Positions 43,672 through 52,426 of a stretch of DNA of 64,000 nt are shown one piece after another. Position numbers and translations under genes: made by a program. The stretch spans positions 558,001 to 622,000 of the forward strand of contig NC_020541.1 of the NCBI RefSeq assembly GCF_000230695.2, in the 5' to 3' direction. Numbering within the stretch: the stretch's first letter is position 1; every line of letters starts with the position of its first letter. A model generated the notes under the pieces. The model was not told the origin of the DNA and made no database searches. It saw only the letters and a list, made by a program, of their open reading frames with translations. The DNA comes from Rhodanobacter denitrificans. Its GTDB lineage: Bacteria > Pseudomonadota > Gammaproteobacteria > Xanthomonadales > Rhodanobacteraceae.

Positions 43672-44118
43672 TTACTGACCCAGGCTCAACGTGCCCTTCA
43701 TCAGCGCGGCGTGGCCGGGGAAGGTGCAGAAGTAGGCGTACTGCTCGCCGGCCTTCAGCTTGGTCACGTTGATCGTGGCGGTGTCCGATTCGCCGCCGCC
43801 GATCAGTTTGGTATGCGCGATGATGCGGGCGTCGCCGGGCTTCTCGTAGCTGTTGGCGGCGCCGGCCTTCATGCCGTCGGCGATCACGCCGGATTCATCG
43901 GCGCTGTGCGCGAGCACCCAGTTGTGGCCCATCGCGGTGACCGGCAGCTTGCCGGTGTGCTTCAGGGTCACCTTGAAGGTCTTGCAGGTCTTCGGCACGG
44001 TGATGGTCTTGGTGTTGAACTGCATGGCGTCGCTGGCCTCGACCGTGGTGGCGCACTCGGCGGCCATCAGCGGGGTGGAGAGCAGGCCGAGCAGGGCAAG
44101 GGCAATCAGTTTGCGCAT
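43672..44118 (-). CDS. azu: Azurin
   Basis: A 148-residue blue copper protein: 20-residue signal peptide, mature start [22 protein letters not shown]. Copper ligands: His in MGHNWVL, and Cys, His, Met in [14 protein letters not shown]. Periplasmic electron carrier, a donor to nitrite reductases and peroxidases. AGGAG precedes ATG 44118. An FNR-type box and -10 lie upstream at class II spacing. Confidence 0.95.
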   Translation of the reverse strand: MRKLIALALLGLLSTPLMAAECATTVEASDAMQFNTKTITVPKTCKTFKVTLKHTGKLPVTAMGHNWVLAHSADESGVIADGMKAGAANSYEKPGDARIIAHTKLIGGGESDTATINVTKLKAGEQYAYFCTFPGHAALMKGTLSLGQ

Positions 44119-44156
44119 GGGGTGTCGCTCCTGGGGAAGTGGTGAAATGCGGATGG

Positions 44157-44198
44157 ATTCTGCAGCGGCGGCGCGCGGCGGGCACTGATCTGCGTCAT
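44157..44198 (-). promoter_or_regulatory. FNR-type box and -10 for azurin
   Basis: Box at 44185-44198 (CTGAT-CTGC-GTCAT on the plus strand). On the minus strand CAGAAT (44162-44157) starts 29.5 bases from the box centre, so the box is best assigned to azurin rather than to the divergent ferredoxin gene. Confidence 0.55.
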
Positions 44199-44262
44199 TG
44201 CCACGGCACCTGCCGTCATTCGACACTCTAGCCATCACCGGCGGATGCCGGAAGGAGGCACG

Positions 44263-44586
44263 ATGACGCACGTCGTTACCGAAAACTGCATCAACTGCAA
44301 GCACACCGATTGCGTCGAGGTGTGTCCGGTGGACTGCTTCCACGCGGGGCCGAACTTCCTGGTGATCGACCCGGACGAATGCATCGACTGCACGTTGTGC
44401 GTGGAGGAGTGCCCGGTCGGCGCGATCTTCCCCGAGCTCGACGTGCCGGCGGGGCAGGAGATCTTCATGTCGATCAACGCCGAGCTGGCCAAGGAGTGGC
44501 CGGTGCTGACCAGCAAGATCCCGTCGATGGAAGACGCCGACAAGTGGGACGGTGTGCCGAACAAGCTGCCGCTGCTGCAGCGCTGA
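44263..44586 (+). CDS. fdxA: 7Fe ferredoxin (FdxA type)
   Basis: A 107-residue seven-iron ferredoxin. Cysteines C9, C12?, C17, C21 and C40-x2-C43-x2-C46-x3-C50P provide the [3Fe-4S]/[4Fe-4S] ligands ([34 protein letters not shown]). The C-terminal helical extension is typical of FdxA. ATG 44263 has GGAAGGAGG upstream. It is divergent from azurin; which of the two the shared box controls is not settled. Confidence 0.93.
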   Translation: MTHVVTENCINCKHTDCVEVCPVDCFHAGPNFLVIDPDECIDCTLCVEECPVGAIFPELDVPAGQEIFMSINAELAKEWPVLTSKIPSMEDADKWDGVPNKLPLLQR

Positions 44587-44596
44587 ATTGCCTGCC

Positions 44597-44690
44597 CCCC
44601 GTAGGAGCCCGCTCGCGGGCGATGCTGTTGATCTTGCGATTCCCAATTCCCGACCCCAAGAGTATCGCCCGCGAGCGGGCTCCTACGGGG
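44597..44690. repeat. REP pair (27-bp perfect inverted repeat)
   Basis: CCCCGTAGGAGCCCGCTCGC...GGGCGAT at 44597-44623 and its exact complement at 44664-44690, separated by 40 bases that include GATTCCCAATTCCCGA. The GTAGGAG core is a widespread gammaproteobacterial REP type. It sits between fdxA and the convergent gapA. Confidence 0.8.
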
Positions 44691-44693
44691 CGT

Positions 44694-44722
44694 AAAAAAA
44701 GCCGGGTGGTGCCCGGCTTTTT
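44694..44722. terminator. Bidirectional terminator between fdxA and gapA
   Basis: A7, GCCGGG (44701-44706), loop TGGTG, CCCGGC (44712-44717), T5. Functional in both directions. Confidence 0.9.
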
Positions 44723-44742
44723 CGTGTCGCGCGGGGTCAGGC

Positions 44743-45831
<1,089 letters not shown>

Positions 45832-45908
45832 TTACAATGAAAGCGCCCGGATCGCCCGCGCCGGATTGTCGCTGTGGCAGACTGCGGCCTTTTGTGCCGG
45901 TGGTCGCC

Positions 45909-46730
45909 ATGTCTCTGCGTCGTTGTTCGCTGGCCTTCGCGGCCATCCTGTTCGCGGTCGCACCGGCAGCCCGCGCCTGGGGGCCGCTCGGTCACCGCGT
46001 GGTCGCCGAGCTGGCGCAGCGGCACCTCGGCCCCGCCGCCAGGGCCGAGGTGGAACGCCTGCTGGCGGCGGACCACGTCACGCGACTGGCCGATGTCGCC
46101 AACTGGCCCGACCAGATCCAGGACGACCCCGCGCAGGCCACGTTGTGGCAGCAGACGCGCAAGCTGCACTACGTCAATTTCCGTGGCGGCCCGGGTTGCG
46201 ACTACCTGCCGCCGCGCGACTGCCGCGACGGCGCATGCGTCGTCGCGGGGCTGGCGCGCTACGTGGCGATCCTCGGCGACAAGGCGCAAGGCGACGCCGC
46301 GCGCCTGGAGGCCCTGAAATTCGTGGTGCACTTCGCGGGCGATGTGCACCAGCCGCTGCATGCCGGCTACCGTGACGACCTCGGCGGCAACCGGTACCAG
46401 GTGCAGTTCGAGGGCAAGGGCAGCAACCTGCACCGGGTCTGGGACTCGGGCATGCTGGGGACGCGCGGGCTGGACTGGCAGGCCTACGCGGCGAAACTGG
46501 ACGCCAAGGGTCCGGCGCCGCTGCCGGCGCCGATCGCGCCGCTGGGCGACCCTTACGCGCAGTGGGCGGAGGAATCCTGCCGGGCCACCGCCGTGGCCGG
46601 CTTCTATCCGGACGGCCACAAGATCGGCCGGACCTATGTCGACGCCGAGCTGCCGGTGGCCGAAAACCGGCTGCGCATCGCCGGGCGCCGGCTCGCTGCC
46701 GTGCTCAACCTGGCGTTGGCGCCGCGGTGA
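45909..46730 (+). CDS. S1/P1-type zinc nuclease, secreted
   Basis: A 273-residue protein with a signal peptide ending PAARA, so the mature chain begins with Trp (WGPLGHRVVAELA), the N-terminal Trp that binds zinc in this family. Further zinc ligands: ADVANWPDQI, HYVNF, FVVHFAGDVHQPLHAGYRDDLGGN and NLHRVWD. Expected to degrade single-stranded nucleic acid in the periplasm or outside. Single gene between gapA and pyk. Confidence 0.9.
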   Translation: MSLRRCSLAFAAILFAVAPAARAWGPLGHRVVAELAQRHLGPAARAEVERLLAADHVTRLADVANWPDQIQDDPAQATLWQQTRKLHYVNFRGGPGCDYLPPRDCRDGACVVAGLARYVAILGDKAQGDAARLEALKFVVHFAGDVHQPLHAGYRDDLGGNRYQVQFEGKGSNLHRVWDSGMLGTRGLDWQAYAAKLDAKGPAPLPAPIAPLGDPYAQWAEESCRATAVAGFYPDGHKIGRTYVDAELPVAENRLRIAGRRLAAVLNLALAPR

Positions 46731-46805
46731 GCGGGTGTCGGCGCGGCGCATTGCATACGAATGCAAGGTGATGGCGCGCCGCACGGCATCTGCTAGCCTC
46801 GACAC

Positions 46806-48278
46806 ATGAACGCCAATCCCCTGCGCCGCACCAAGATCGTCGCCACCCTCGGCCCCGCCACCGATGCGCCGGGCATGCTCGAGAAGATCATCGCCGAAGG
46901 CGTCAACGTGGCCCGCCTGAACCTCTCGCACGGTCAGCCGGACGACCACCGCGCCCGCGCCAGCGCGGTGCGTGCGGCGTCGCTCGCCGTCGGGCGCGAA
47001 GTCGGCATCCTGGCCGACCTGCAGGGGCCGAAGATCCGCATCGAGACCTTCGCCAACGGGCCGGTGGAACTCGCCGAAGGCGCCTCGTTCGTGCTGGATT
47101 GCCGCCCCGACGCGCCGCCCGGCGACGCGAGCCGCGTCGGCGTGAGCTACTACGGCCTGCCGCACGATGTGCACGCCGGCGACGTGCTGTTGCTGGACGA
47201 CGGGCTGATCGCGCTGAGCGTGCACGAAGTGGCCGGCGCCGAGGTGCGCTGCACGGTGCTGATCGGCGGCAAGCTGTCCAACCGCAAGGGGCTCAACCGG
47301 CAGGGCGGCGGGCTGTCGGTGACCGCGCTGTCGGACAAGGACAAGGCCGACATCAAGCTGGCCGCCGAGATCGGCGCGGATTTCCTCGCGGTGTCGTTCG
47401 TGCGTTCGGCCGAAGACATGCACCAGGCGCGCCGCCTGCTGCACGAGGCCGGCGGCAGCGCGGCGCTGGTGGCGAAGATCGAGCGCGCGGACGCGATCCC
47501 GGTGCTGGGCGAGATCATCGACGCCTCCGACGTGGTGATGGTGGCGCGCGGCGACCTCGGCGTGGAGATCGGCGACGCCGAGCTGCCCGGCCTGCAGAAG
47601 AAGATCATCCGCGAGACGGTGCAGCGCAACCGCGCGGTGATCACCGCCACGCAGATGCTGCAGTCGATGGTGCGCTCGCCGATCCCGACCCGCGCCGAAG
47701 TGCTCGACGTGGCCAACGCGGTGATCGACGGCACCGACGCGGTGATGCTGTCGGAGGAGAGCGCGGCCGGCGCGCACCCGGACAAGGCGGTGGCGGCGCT
47801 GACGCGGATCTGCCTCGGCGCCGAACGCCAGTTCGAGCCGAAGGAGGACCTGGCCAGCGTCAGCCAGCAGATGAAGCGCACCGACCAGGCGATCGCGCTG
47901 GCCGCGATGGTGCTGGCCGGCCAGCTCGACGTGCGGGCGATCGTGGCGCTGACCGAATCCGGCGCCACCGCCCAGTGGCTGTCGCGCTACCGCAGCGCGG
48001 TGCCGATCTACGGCATGTCGCCATCCGCCGCCGCGCGCCGGCGCATGCTGGTGCTGCGCGACGTGCAGCCGGTGGCGTTCAGCCACGGCGAGAAGCAGAG
48101 CATGGCTGCCTCCACCCGCGCCGCGGTGCGGCTCTTGTTCGAGCAGGGCAAGCTGGTCGAGGGCGATAGCGTGGTGATCACCTACGGCGACCGCGTCGGC
48201 CACGTCGGCGGCACCAACACGCTGAAGCTGCTCTCGGTCGGCCCCGATGGCACGGTCGAGAGCCAGCGCGAGCTGTGA
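46806..48278 (+). CDS. pyk: Pyruvate kinase
   Basis: A 490-residue kinase: RRTKIVATLGPAT, VARLNLSHG, the catalytic-lysine block SAALVAKIERADAI, VMVARGDLGVEIG and the C-terminal domain with SGATAQWLSRYR. Converts phosphoenolpyruvate to pyruvate. ATG 46806. A GGCCGCC/GGCGGCC hairpin (48299-48330) follows. Confidence 0.96.
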   Translation: MNANPLRRTKIVATLGPATDAPGMLEKIIAEGVNVARLNLSHGQPDDHRARASAVRAASLAVGREVGILADLQGPKIRIETFANGPVELAEGASFVLDCRPDAPPGDASRVGVSYYGLPHDVHAGDVLLLDDGLIALSVHEVAGAEVRCTVLIGGKLSNRKGLNRQGGGLSVTALSDKDKADIKLAAEIGADFLAVSFVRSAEDMHQARRLLHEAGGSAALVAKIERADAIPVLGEIIDASDVVMVARGDLGVEIGDAELPGLQKKIIRETVQRNRAVITATQMLQSMVRSPIPTRAEVLDVANAVIDGTDAVMLSEESAAGAHPDKAVAALTRICLGAERQFEPKEDLASVSQQMKRTDQAIALAAMVLAGQLDVRAIVALTESGATAQWLSRYRSAVPIYGMSPSAAARRRMLVLRDVQPVAFSHGEKQSMAASTRAAVRLLFEQGKLVEGDSVVITYGDRVGHVGGTNTLKLLSVGPDGTVESQREL

Positions 48279-48298
48279 CGCCTGACGCGCGGCTGTCC

Positions 48299-48330
48299 GG
48301 CCGCCGGGTACCGACTGGTGCCGGGCGGCC
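48299..48330 (+). terminator. Hairpin after pyk
   Basis: GGCCGCC (48299-48305) and GGCGGCC (48324-48330) 20 bases after the stop, no T-tract. Confidence 0.35.
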
Positions 48331-48375
48331 ATGCCGCTACACTTCATTCCGTCCCTTCCAGTCCAGGAGAACGCC

Positions 48376-48816
48376 ATGAAATCCGTGTCCCGTCTGTTTC
48401 GTCAGGGTCTGCTGCTGGCGTTGGCGCTGGGCTTCGTCGCGCCGGTGCTGGCGCAGACGCGCCGGATCGACCAGCCGGACCTGTACCGCTACTGGATCCT
48501 GCTCAATACGCAGGTGAAGATGGACGTGCCCAACAGCGGCCTCAACCTGGACCAGCCCGGCTGCGCGGCAGTGACCTACACGATCGGTTCCGACGGTGTG
48601 CCGATGAACGTGCAGGTGGCCAAGCTGGTGCCCAAGAGCGACCTCGGCCCGGCGGCGCACAGCGCGGTCTCCAATTTCCGCTACGGCCCGTCGCTGAGCA
48701 ACCGCATCGGCGAGCCGGTCGCCACCTACTACATCGTGCCGTTCAATACGCCGAAGGATCCGGCCCAGCGCCAGCACTTGATGGACCAGTGCAAGCTGCC
48801 CGGCTACACCCCCTGA
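48376..48816 (+). CDS. Periplasmic TonB-C-like hypothetical protein
   Basis: A 146-residue protein with a signal peptide (RQGLLLALALGFVAPVLAQ). The mature part (CAAVTYTIGSDGVPMNVQVAKLVPKSDLGPAAHSAVSNFRYGPS) resembles the TonB C-terminal fold without an N-terminal membrane anchor. CAGGAG precedes ATG 48376. Function unknown. Confidence 0.65.
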   Translation: MKSVSRLFRQGLLLALALGFVAPVLAQTRRIDQPDLYRYWILLNTQVKMDVPNSGLNLDQPGCAAVTYTIGSDGVPMNVQVAKLVPKSDLGPAAHSAVSNFRYGPSLSNRIGEPVATYYIVPFNTPKDPAQRQHLMDQCKLPGYTP

Positions 48817-48870
48817 GCCGGTACAGTCCGGCCCCGCCGCGCTCTGGCGCTGGCGGCCGCCGATCTGGCC

Positions 48871-48876
48871 TATAAT
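48871..48876 (+). promoter_or_regulatory. Consensus -10 of fba
   Basis: A perfect TATAAT 84 bases before the fba start. No good -35 at 17 bp. The leader then folds as GTGCGGG (48924-48930) with CCCGCAC (48941-48947) just before the start region. Confidence 0.6.
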
Positions 48877-48959
48877 CGCCGTTTTGAACCGCGCCGCTTC
48901 GGCCCCGAGGCGGCTTCAACCATGTGCGGGCGGGCACGCCCCCGCACCACGGAGTCGTC

Positions 48960-49964
48960 ATGAGTATTGAAGATCTCGAAAGCATCGCCCTGGCGATGGT
49001 CGCGCCCGGCAAGGGCATCATCGCCATCGACGAGTCGACCAACACCATCAGGAAGCGCTTCGAGGCCGTCGGCATCGAGAACACCGAGGAAAACCGCCGC
49101 GCCTACCGCGAGCTGCTGCTGACCACGCCGGGCCTGAACGAGCACATCTCCGGCGCGATCCTGTACGACGAGACGATCCGCCAGAAGACGAAGGACGGCG
49201 TGCCGTTCACCGAGGTGATGAAGAAGAACGGCATCATCCCCGGCATCAAGGTCGACAAGGGCCCGCAGCCGCTGGCCGGCTTCCCCGGCGACGTGGTCAC
49301 CGAGGGCCTCGACGGCCTGCGCGAGCGCCTGCAGGAATACGTGAAGCTGGGCGCCCAGTTCGCCAAGTGGCGCGCGGTCATCAACATCTCCGAGGAAAAT
49401 CCCAGCTCCACCGCGATCGAGGCGAACTGCCACGTGCTGGCCCGCTACGCCGCCCTGTGCCAGGAAGCCGGCCTGGTGCCGATGGTCGAGCCAGAGGTGA
49501 TCATGGACGGCGACCACACCATCGAGGTCAGCTACGAAGTGCATGAAGCCGTGCTGCGCAGCCTGTTCAACGCGCTGTACGAGCAGAACGTGATGCTGGA
49601 AGGCACCATCCTGAAGGTCAGCATGGTCATTCCGGGCAAGGACTGCAGCGAGCAGGCCGATGTCGAGGAAGTGGCCGAGGCCACCGTGCGCGTGCTGAAG
49701 TCCACCGTGCCGGCCTCGCTGCCGGGCATCGTGTTCCTCTCCGGCGGGCAGACCGACCAGCAGTCCACCGCGCACTTGAACGCAATGAACCAGATCGGTC
49801 CGCACCCGTGGCCGCTGTCGTTCTCCTACGGCCGCGCGATGCAGCAGGCGGCGCTGAAGCTGTGGTCGAAGGACATGAAGGCGAATTACGCCGAAGCGCA
49901 GAAGACCGTGCATGCCCGCGCCCGCGACAACGGCCTGGCCGCGCTGGGGCAGTGGAACGGTTGA
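48960..49964 (+). CDS. fba: Class I fructose-bisphosphate aldolase
   Basis: A 334-residue Schiff-base aldolase of the eukaryote-like class I family: MVAPGKGIIAIDESTNTIRKRF, LYDETIRQK, PGIKVDKG, FAKWRAVI, VEPEVIMDGDH and LEGTILKVSMVIPGK with the active lysine. FLSGGQT and SFSYGRAMQ complete the signature. GGAG precedes ATG 48960. Convergent with the OMP genes. Confidence 0.95.
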   Translation: MSIEDLESIALAMVAPGKGIIAIDESTNTIRKRFEAVGIENTEENRRAYRELLLTTPGLNEHISGAILYDETIRQKTKDGVPFTEVMKKNGIIPGIKVDKGPQPLAGFPGDVVTEGLDGLRERLQEYVKLGAQFAKWRAVINISEENPSSTAIEANCHVLARYAALCQEAGLVPMVEPEVIMDGDHTIEVSYEVHEAVLRSLFNALYEQNVMLEGTILKVSMVIPGKDCSEQADVEEVAEATVRVLKSTVPASLPGIVFLSGGQTDQQSTAHLNAMNQIGPHPWPLSFSYGRAMQQAALKLWSKDMKANYAEAQKTVHARARDNGLAALGQWNG

Positions 49965-49996
49965 TCGCCGTCCGGCTACGCTGTCCGCAAGTGAAA

Positions 49997-50025
49997 GAGG
50001 GCGCCCGATGGGCGCCCTCCTTGTT
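49997..50025. terminator. Terminator shared by fba and OMP1
   Basis: GAGGGCGCCC (49997-50006), loop GAT, GGGCGCCCTC (50010-50019), then CTTGTTT. On the minus strand the stem is followed by TTTC. Confidence 0.85.
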
Positions 50026-50050
50026 TCGCGCAACCGGTTCCTGGCCCGTA

Positions 50051-50629
50051 TCAGAAGCGGTACTCGGCACTCACCGTGTAGATGCGGTTGCCGATGTCCA
50101 GTCCTTCCTTGGAGATGCTGTAGTAGTCGAAATTCGCACCGATGCTCCAGCTCTTGTTGATGTCGTAGCCGGTGCCTACGCCCGCATACCAGCCCAGTGA
50201 CTGCCTGCTGGCCCGCTCGTCGAACGGATAGGCCGGGTCGCTGGACTGCAGCTTGGCGTGCAGCTTCCAGACGAAGGCGCCGCCGCGAGCGGAGACGTAC
50301 CAGGCGTCGGTCGGGTTGAAATGCCCATTGATGCCTGCGGTCCAGCCATCGCCGGAGAGCTTTGCATAGGTGGTGTTGTCGCGGTAGCTGACGCTGCCGA
50401 GGTCGGTGTAACCCGCCTCGAAACCGATGAACTGGGTGCGATAGCCGGCGTTGAGGACGACCGCCGTGCCGTGGTCGCTGCCGAGGTCGTAGTTGTCGAA
50501 CGTGGCGTGATAGTTCGCGCGTCCGGCACCGAGGTTCACGAAACCGCCGGTGAGATCTTTGGCCTGCACGCTGACAGCACCCAGCGTCGAACCGGCCAGC
50601 ACGGCCAGCGTCAGTAAAGTCTTCTTCAT
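50051..50629 (-). CDS. Outer-membrane beta-barrel protein, paralogue 1
   Basis: A 192-residue exported protein: signal peptide MKKTLLTLAVLAGSTLGAVSVQA, then an eight-strand-type small barrel (TGGFVNLGAGRANY, TQFIGFEAGYTDLGSVSY, GWTAGINGHFNPTDAWYVSARGG, WYAGVGTGYDINKSWSIGANFDYY) ending AEYRF with terminal Phe for BAM recognition. ATG 50629 follows AGGGG. First of three tandem related genes; it lacks the upstream element shared by the other two. Confidence 0.82.
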   Translation of the reverse strand: MKKTLLTLAVLAGSTLGAVSVQAKDLTGGFVNLGAGRANYHATFDNYDLGSDHGTAVVLNAGYRTQFIGFEAGYTDLGSVSYRDNTTYAKLSGDGWTAGINGHFNPTDAWYVSARGGAFVWKLHAKLQSSDPAYPFDERASRQSLGWYAGVGTGYDINKSWSIGANFDYYSISKEGLDIGNRIYTVSAEYRF

Positions 50630-50733
50630 CGAAATCCCCTGTTTTGGCTTTTGATCTTGTCTGCCGATGTCCTGTGCGCCGCGATGGCGTGACATCAGCC
50701 GCCCGTGGTTGGGCGGCGCCTATGGCGCACACA

Positions 50734-50762
50734 AAAGGAGACGCCCTGAGGGCGTCTCCTTT
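50734..50762 (-). terminator. Terminator of OMP paralogue 2
   Basis: A perfect 13-bp stem AAAGGAGACGCCC / GGGCGTCTCCTTT with a 3-base loop; on the minus strand a TTTTGT tract follows. Confidence 0.88.
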
Positions 50763-50806
50763 CTGTAAGCGAACATCCCGACGTGGCGTCGGAATTCACC
50801 GTTGAC

Positions 50807-51406
50807 TCAGAAGCGGTATTCCGCGCTGACCGAGACCATGTCGGTGCTCAGGTTCACGTGGTCCTTCTTCGCGTCGTAGTAGTCGTAGTTCAGGCCGACG
50901 CTGACGTTGTTGCTGAAGTCGTAACCCACGCCGGCACCGGCGTACCAGCTGGTGTCGTCCAGACCCTTGCGGACCGGGTTGACGTCATTGCTGAGGCCGT
51001 GGCCCTTCCAGCCGTAGAGACCGGTGCGCGCGCTGACGTACCAGTTCGGGCTGACGTTGAAGTGGCCGTTGACGCCGGCAGTCCAGCCGTGCAGCTGCGA
51101 CTTGCCGCGGTCGACGACCGGCTGGCTGTTGAAGATGTTCTTCAGGTGGATGTTGCCCAGGTCGTTGTAGCCCACCTCGGCGCCCAGCGCGATCGACGGG
51201 TTCACCGCCCAGCGGTAGCCGCCATTGAGGCCGTAGCCGGTGGTGCTGTCGTCGTACGGGCCATGGTTCAGCGAGGCTTGGCCGACGTTGCCGTTGATGA
51301 ACCAGCCACCCTTGTCGGTGGACGCGCTTTGCGCGAACACGGCGGGAACGGCCAGCAGGCCGGCGGAAGCGAAGGCGAGGGCAAGCAGGGTCTTGTTCGT
51401 TTTCAT
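50807..51406 (-). CDS. Outer-membrane beta-barrel protein, paralogue 2
   Basis: A 199-residue protein: signal peptide ending AVFAQ, then GGWFINGNVGQASLNHGPYDDSTTGYGLNGGYRW, LGAEVGYNDLGNIHLKN, GWTAGVNGHFNVSPNWYVSARTGLYGW, GVGYDFSNNVSVGLNYDYYDAKKD and terminal VSAEYRF. Closest to paralogue 3. ATG 51406 with GGAG upstream. Own AT-rich promoter region and own terminator. Confidence 0.85.
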   Translation of the reverse strand: MKTNKTLLALAFASAGLLAVPAVFAQSASTDKGGWFINGNVGQASLNHGPYDDSTTGYGLNGGYRWAVNPSIALGAEVGYNDLGNIHLKNIFNSQPVVDRGKSQLHGWTAGVNGHFNVSPNWYVSARTGLYGWKGHGLSNDVNPVRKGLDDTSWYAGAGVGYDFSNNVSVGLNYDYYDAKKDHVNLSTDMVSVSAEYRF

Positions 51407-51545
51407 GGAGCTTCTCCAATTGTTGTCGTGGCAGTCGGCCCTGAGGGGGAGTGGCCGCTGCTGGTGGCATGCCGTCCATTCGGGCGGCGTGCCTAGTTTC
51501 TTAGATGGGTTGCCGTCCGGAAGATTCAATACCGATTAGTTCAGT

Positions 51546-51564
51546 ATTAAGCCTGTGTTAATTC
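51546..51564 (-). promoter_or_regulatory. Conserved element upstream of OMP paralogue 2
   Basis: ATTAAGC-N5-TTAATTC on the plus strand (GAATTAA-N5-GCTTAAT toward the gene), 140 bases before the start codon. Identical half-sites and spacing recur before paralogue 3. TTAA repeats with 11-base period resemble an OmpR/PhoP-class site. Confidence 0.5.
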
Positions 51565-51574
51565 GGCACCGGAC

Positions 51575-52207
51575 TCAGAAGCGGTATTCCGCAGTCAGCG
51601 ACGCCGTATCGGAGCTCAACTTGATGTGGTCCTTGGCCGCCCGGTAGTAGTCGTACGACAGACCCAGGCCGAAGTGCTCGCTGAAGTCGTAGCCGGTACC
51701 CACACCGGCGTACCAGTCGACCTTGTCCAGATGGTGCCGGTTGATGTCCTGGTTGGCGTAGCCGTGCCCGCGCCAGCCGTAAACGCCGGTGCGGCCGCTG
51801 AGGTAGAGGCCACGCCACACGTTGATCTTGCCGTTGACGCCGGCAGTCCAGCCGCGCAGGGCCTGGCGCTGCGAGGTCAGGTTGACGTCGTTGCTGTTGA
51901 ACGCGTTCTTCAGCCTGAAATTGCCCAGGTCGTTGTAGCCGACCTCCACGCCGAGGCCCAGATCCGGGCCCACCTTCCAGCGGTAGCCGCCATTGAGTGC
52001 GTAGGTGGTCGGGTGGTCGTCATACGGGCCCACGCGCATATGGGCCTGGCCGACGCTGCCGTTGATGAACCAGTTGCCGCTGCCGATCGGCTGCGACGGC
52101 TGGAAGTTGCCGCCGGCGGGTGGCGCGGTCTGGCTGTCCTGGGCAAACGCCGGCAGGGCGCACAGCGTGGCAGAGGCGAGGGCGACGGCGAACAGAGTCT
52201 TCTTCAT
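51575..52207 (-). CDS. Outer-membrane beta-barrel protein, paralogue 3
   Basis: A 210-residue protein: signal peptide MKKTLFAVALASATLCALPAFAQ, a Pro/Gln linker, then GNWFINGSVGQAHMRVGPYDDHPTTYALNGGYRW, LGVEVGYNDLGNFRLKNAF, GWTAGVNGKINVWRGLYLSGRTGVYGWRGHGY, WYAGVGTGYDFSEHFGLGLSYDYY and terminal TAEYRF. AGGAG precedes ATG 52207. Same layout as paralogue 2. Confidence 0.85.
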   Translation of the reverse strand: MKKTLFAVALASATLCALPAFAQDSQTAPPAGGNFQPSQPIGSGNWFINGSVGQAHMRVGPYDDHPTTYALNGGYRWKVGPDLGLGVEVGYNDLGNFRLKNAFNSNDVNLTSQRQALRGWTAGVNGKINVWRGLYLSGRTGVYGWRGHGYANQDINRHHLDKVDWYAGVGTGYDFSEHFGLGLSYDYYRAAKDHIKLSSDTASLTAEYRF

Positions 52208-52336
52208 GGGGTACTCCTCTTTTTTGGACCGGGCCGGCGCCATGGACGAGGCGCGGCCGGGCGGCGCTGGGGATGGCGCTGCGGGGCGTAGTGATAGTGG
52301 GCCGCGGCTGAAGCTCGTCGAACCGTATGGTGGCGG

Positions 52337-52355
52337 ATTAAGCGCCGATTAATTC
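52337..52355 (-). promoter_or_regulatory. Conserved element upstream of OMP paralogue 3
   Basis: ATTAAGC-GCCGA-TTAATTC, 130 bases before the start codon; half-sites identical to those before paralogue 2, different spacer bases. Confidence 0.5.
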
Positions 52356-52426
52356 CGCGGCCACGGGCGACAGCCGACGGCCGGATCGGCGACAATGGCG
52401 CTTTTGCACCGTCCGGAGACCGCCCG

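Noticed and set aside
44185..44198. Assigning the FNR-type box to fdxA
   Set aside because: No -10 at class II distance on the plus strand, whereas azurin on the minus strand has CAGAAT at the expected position.
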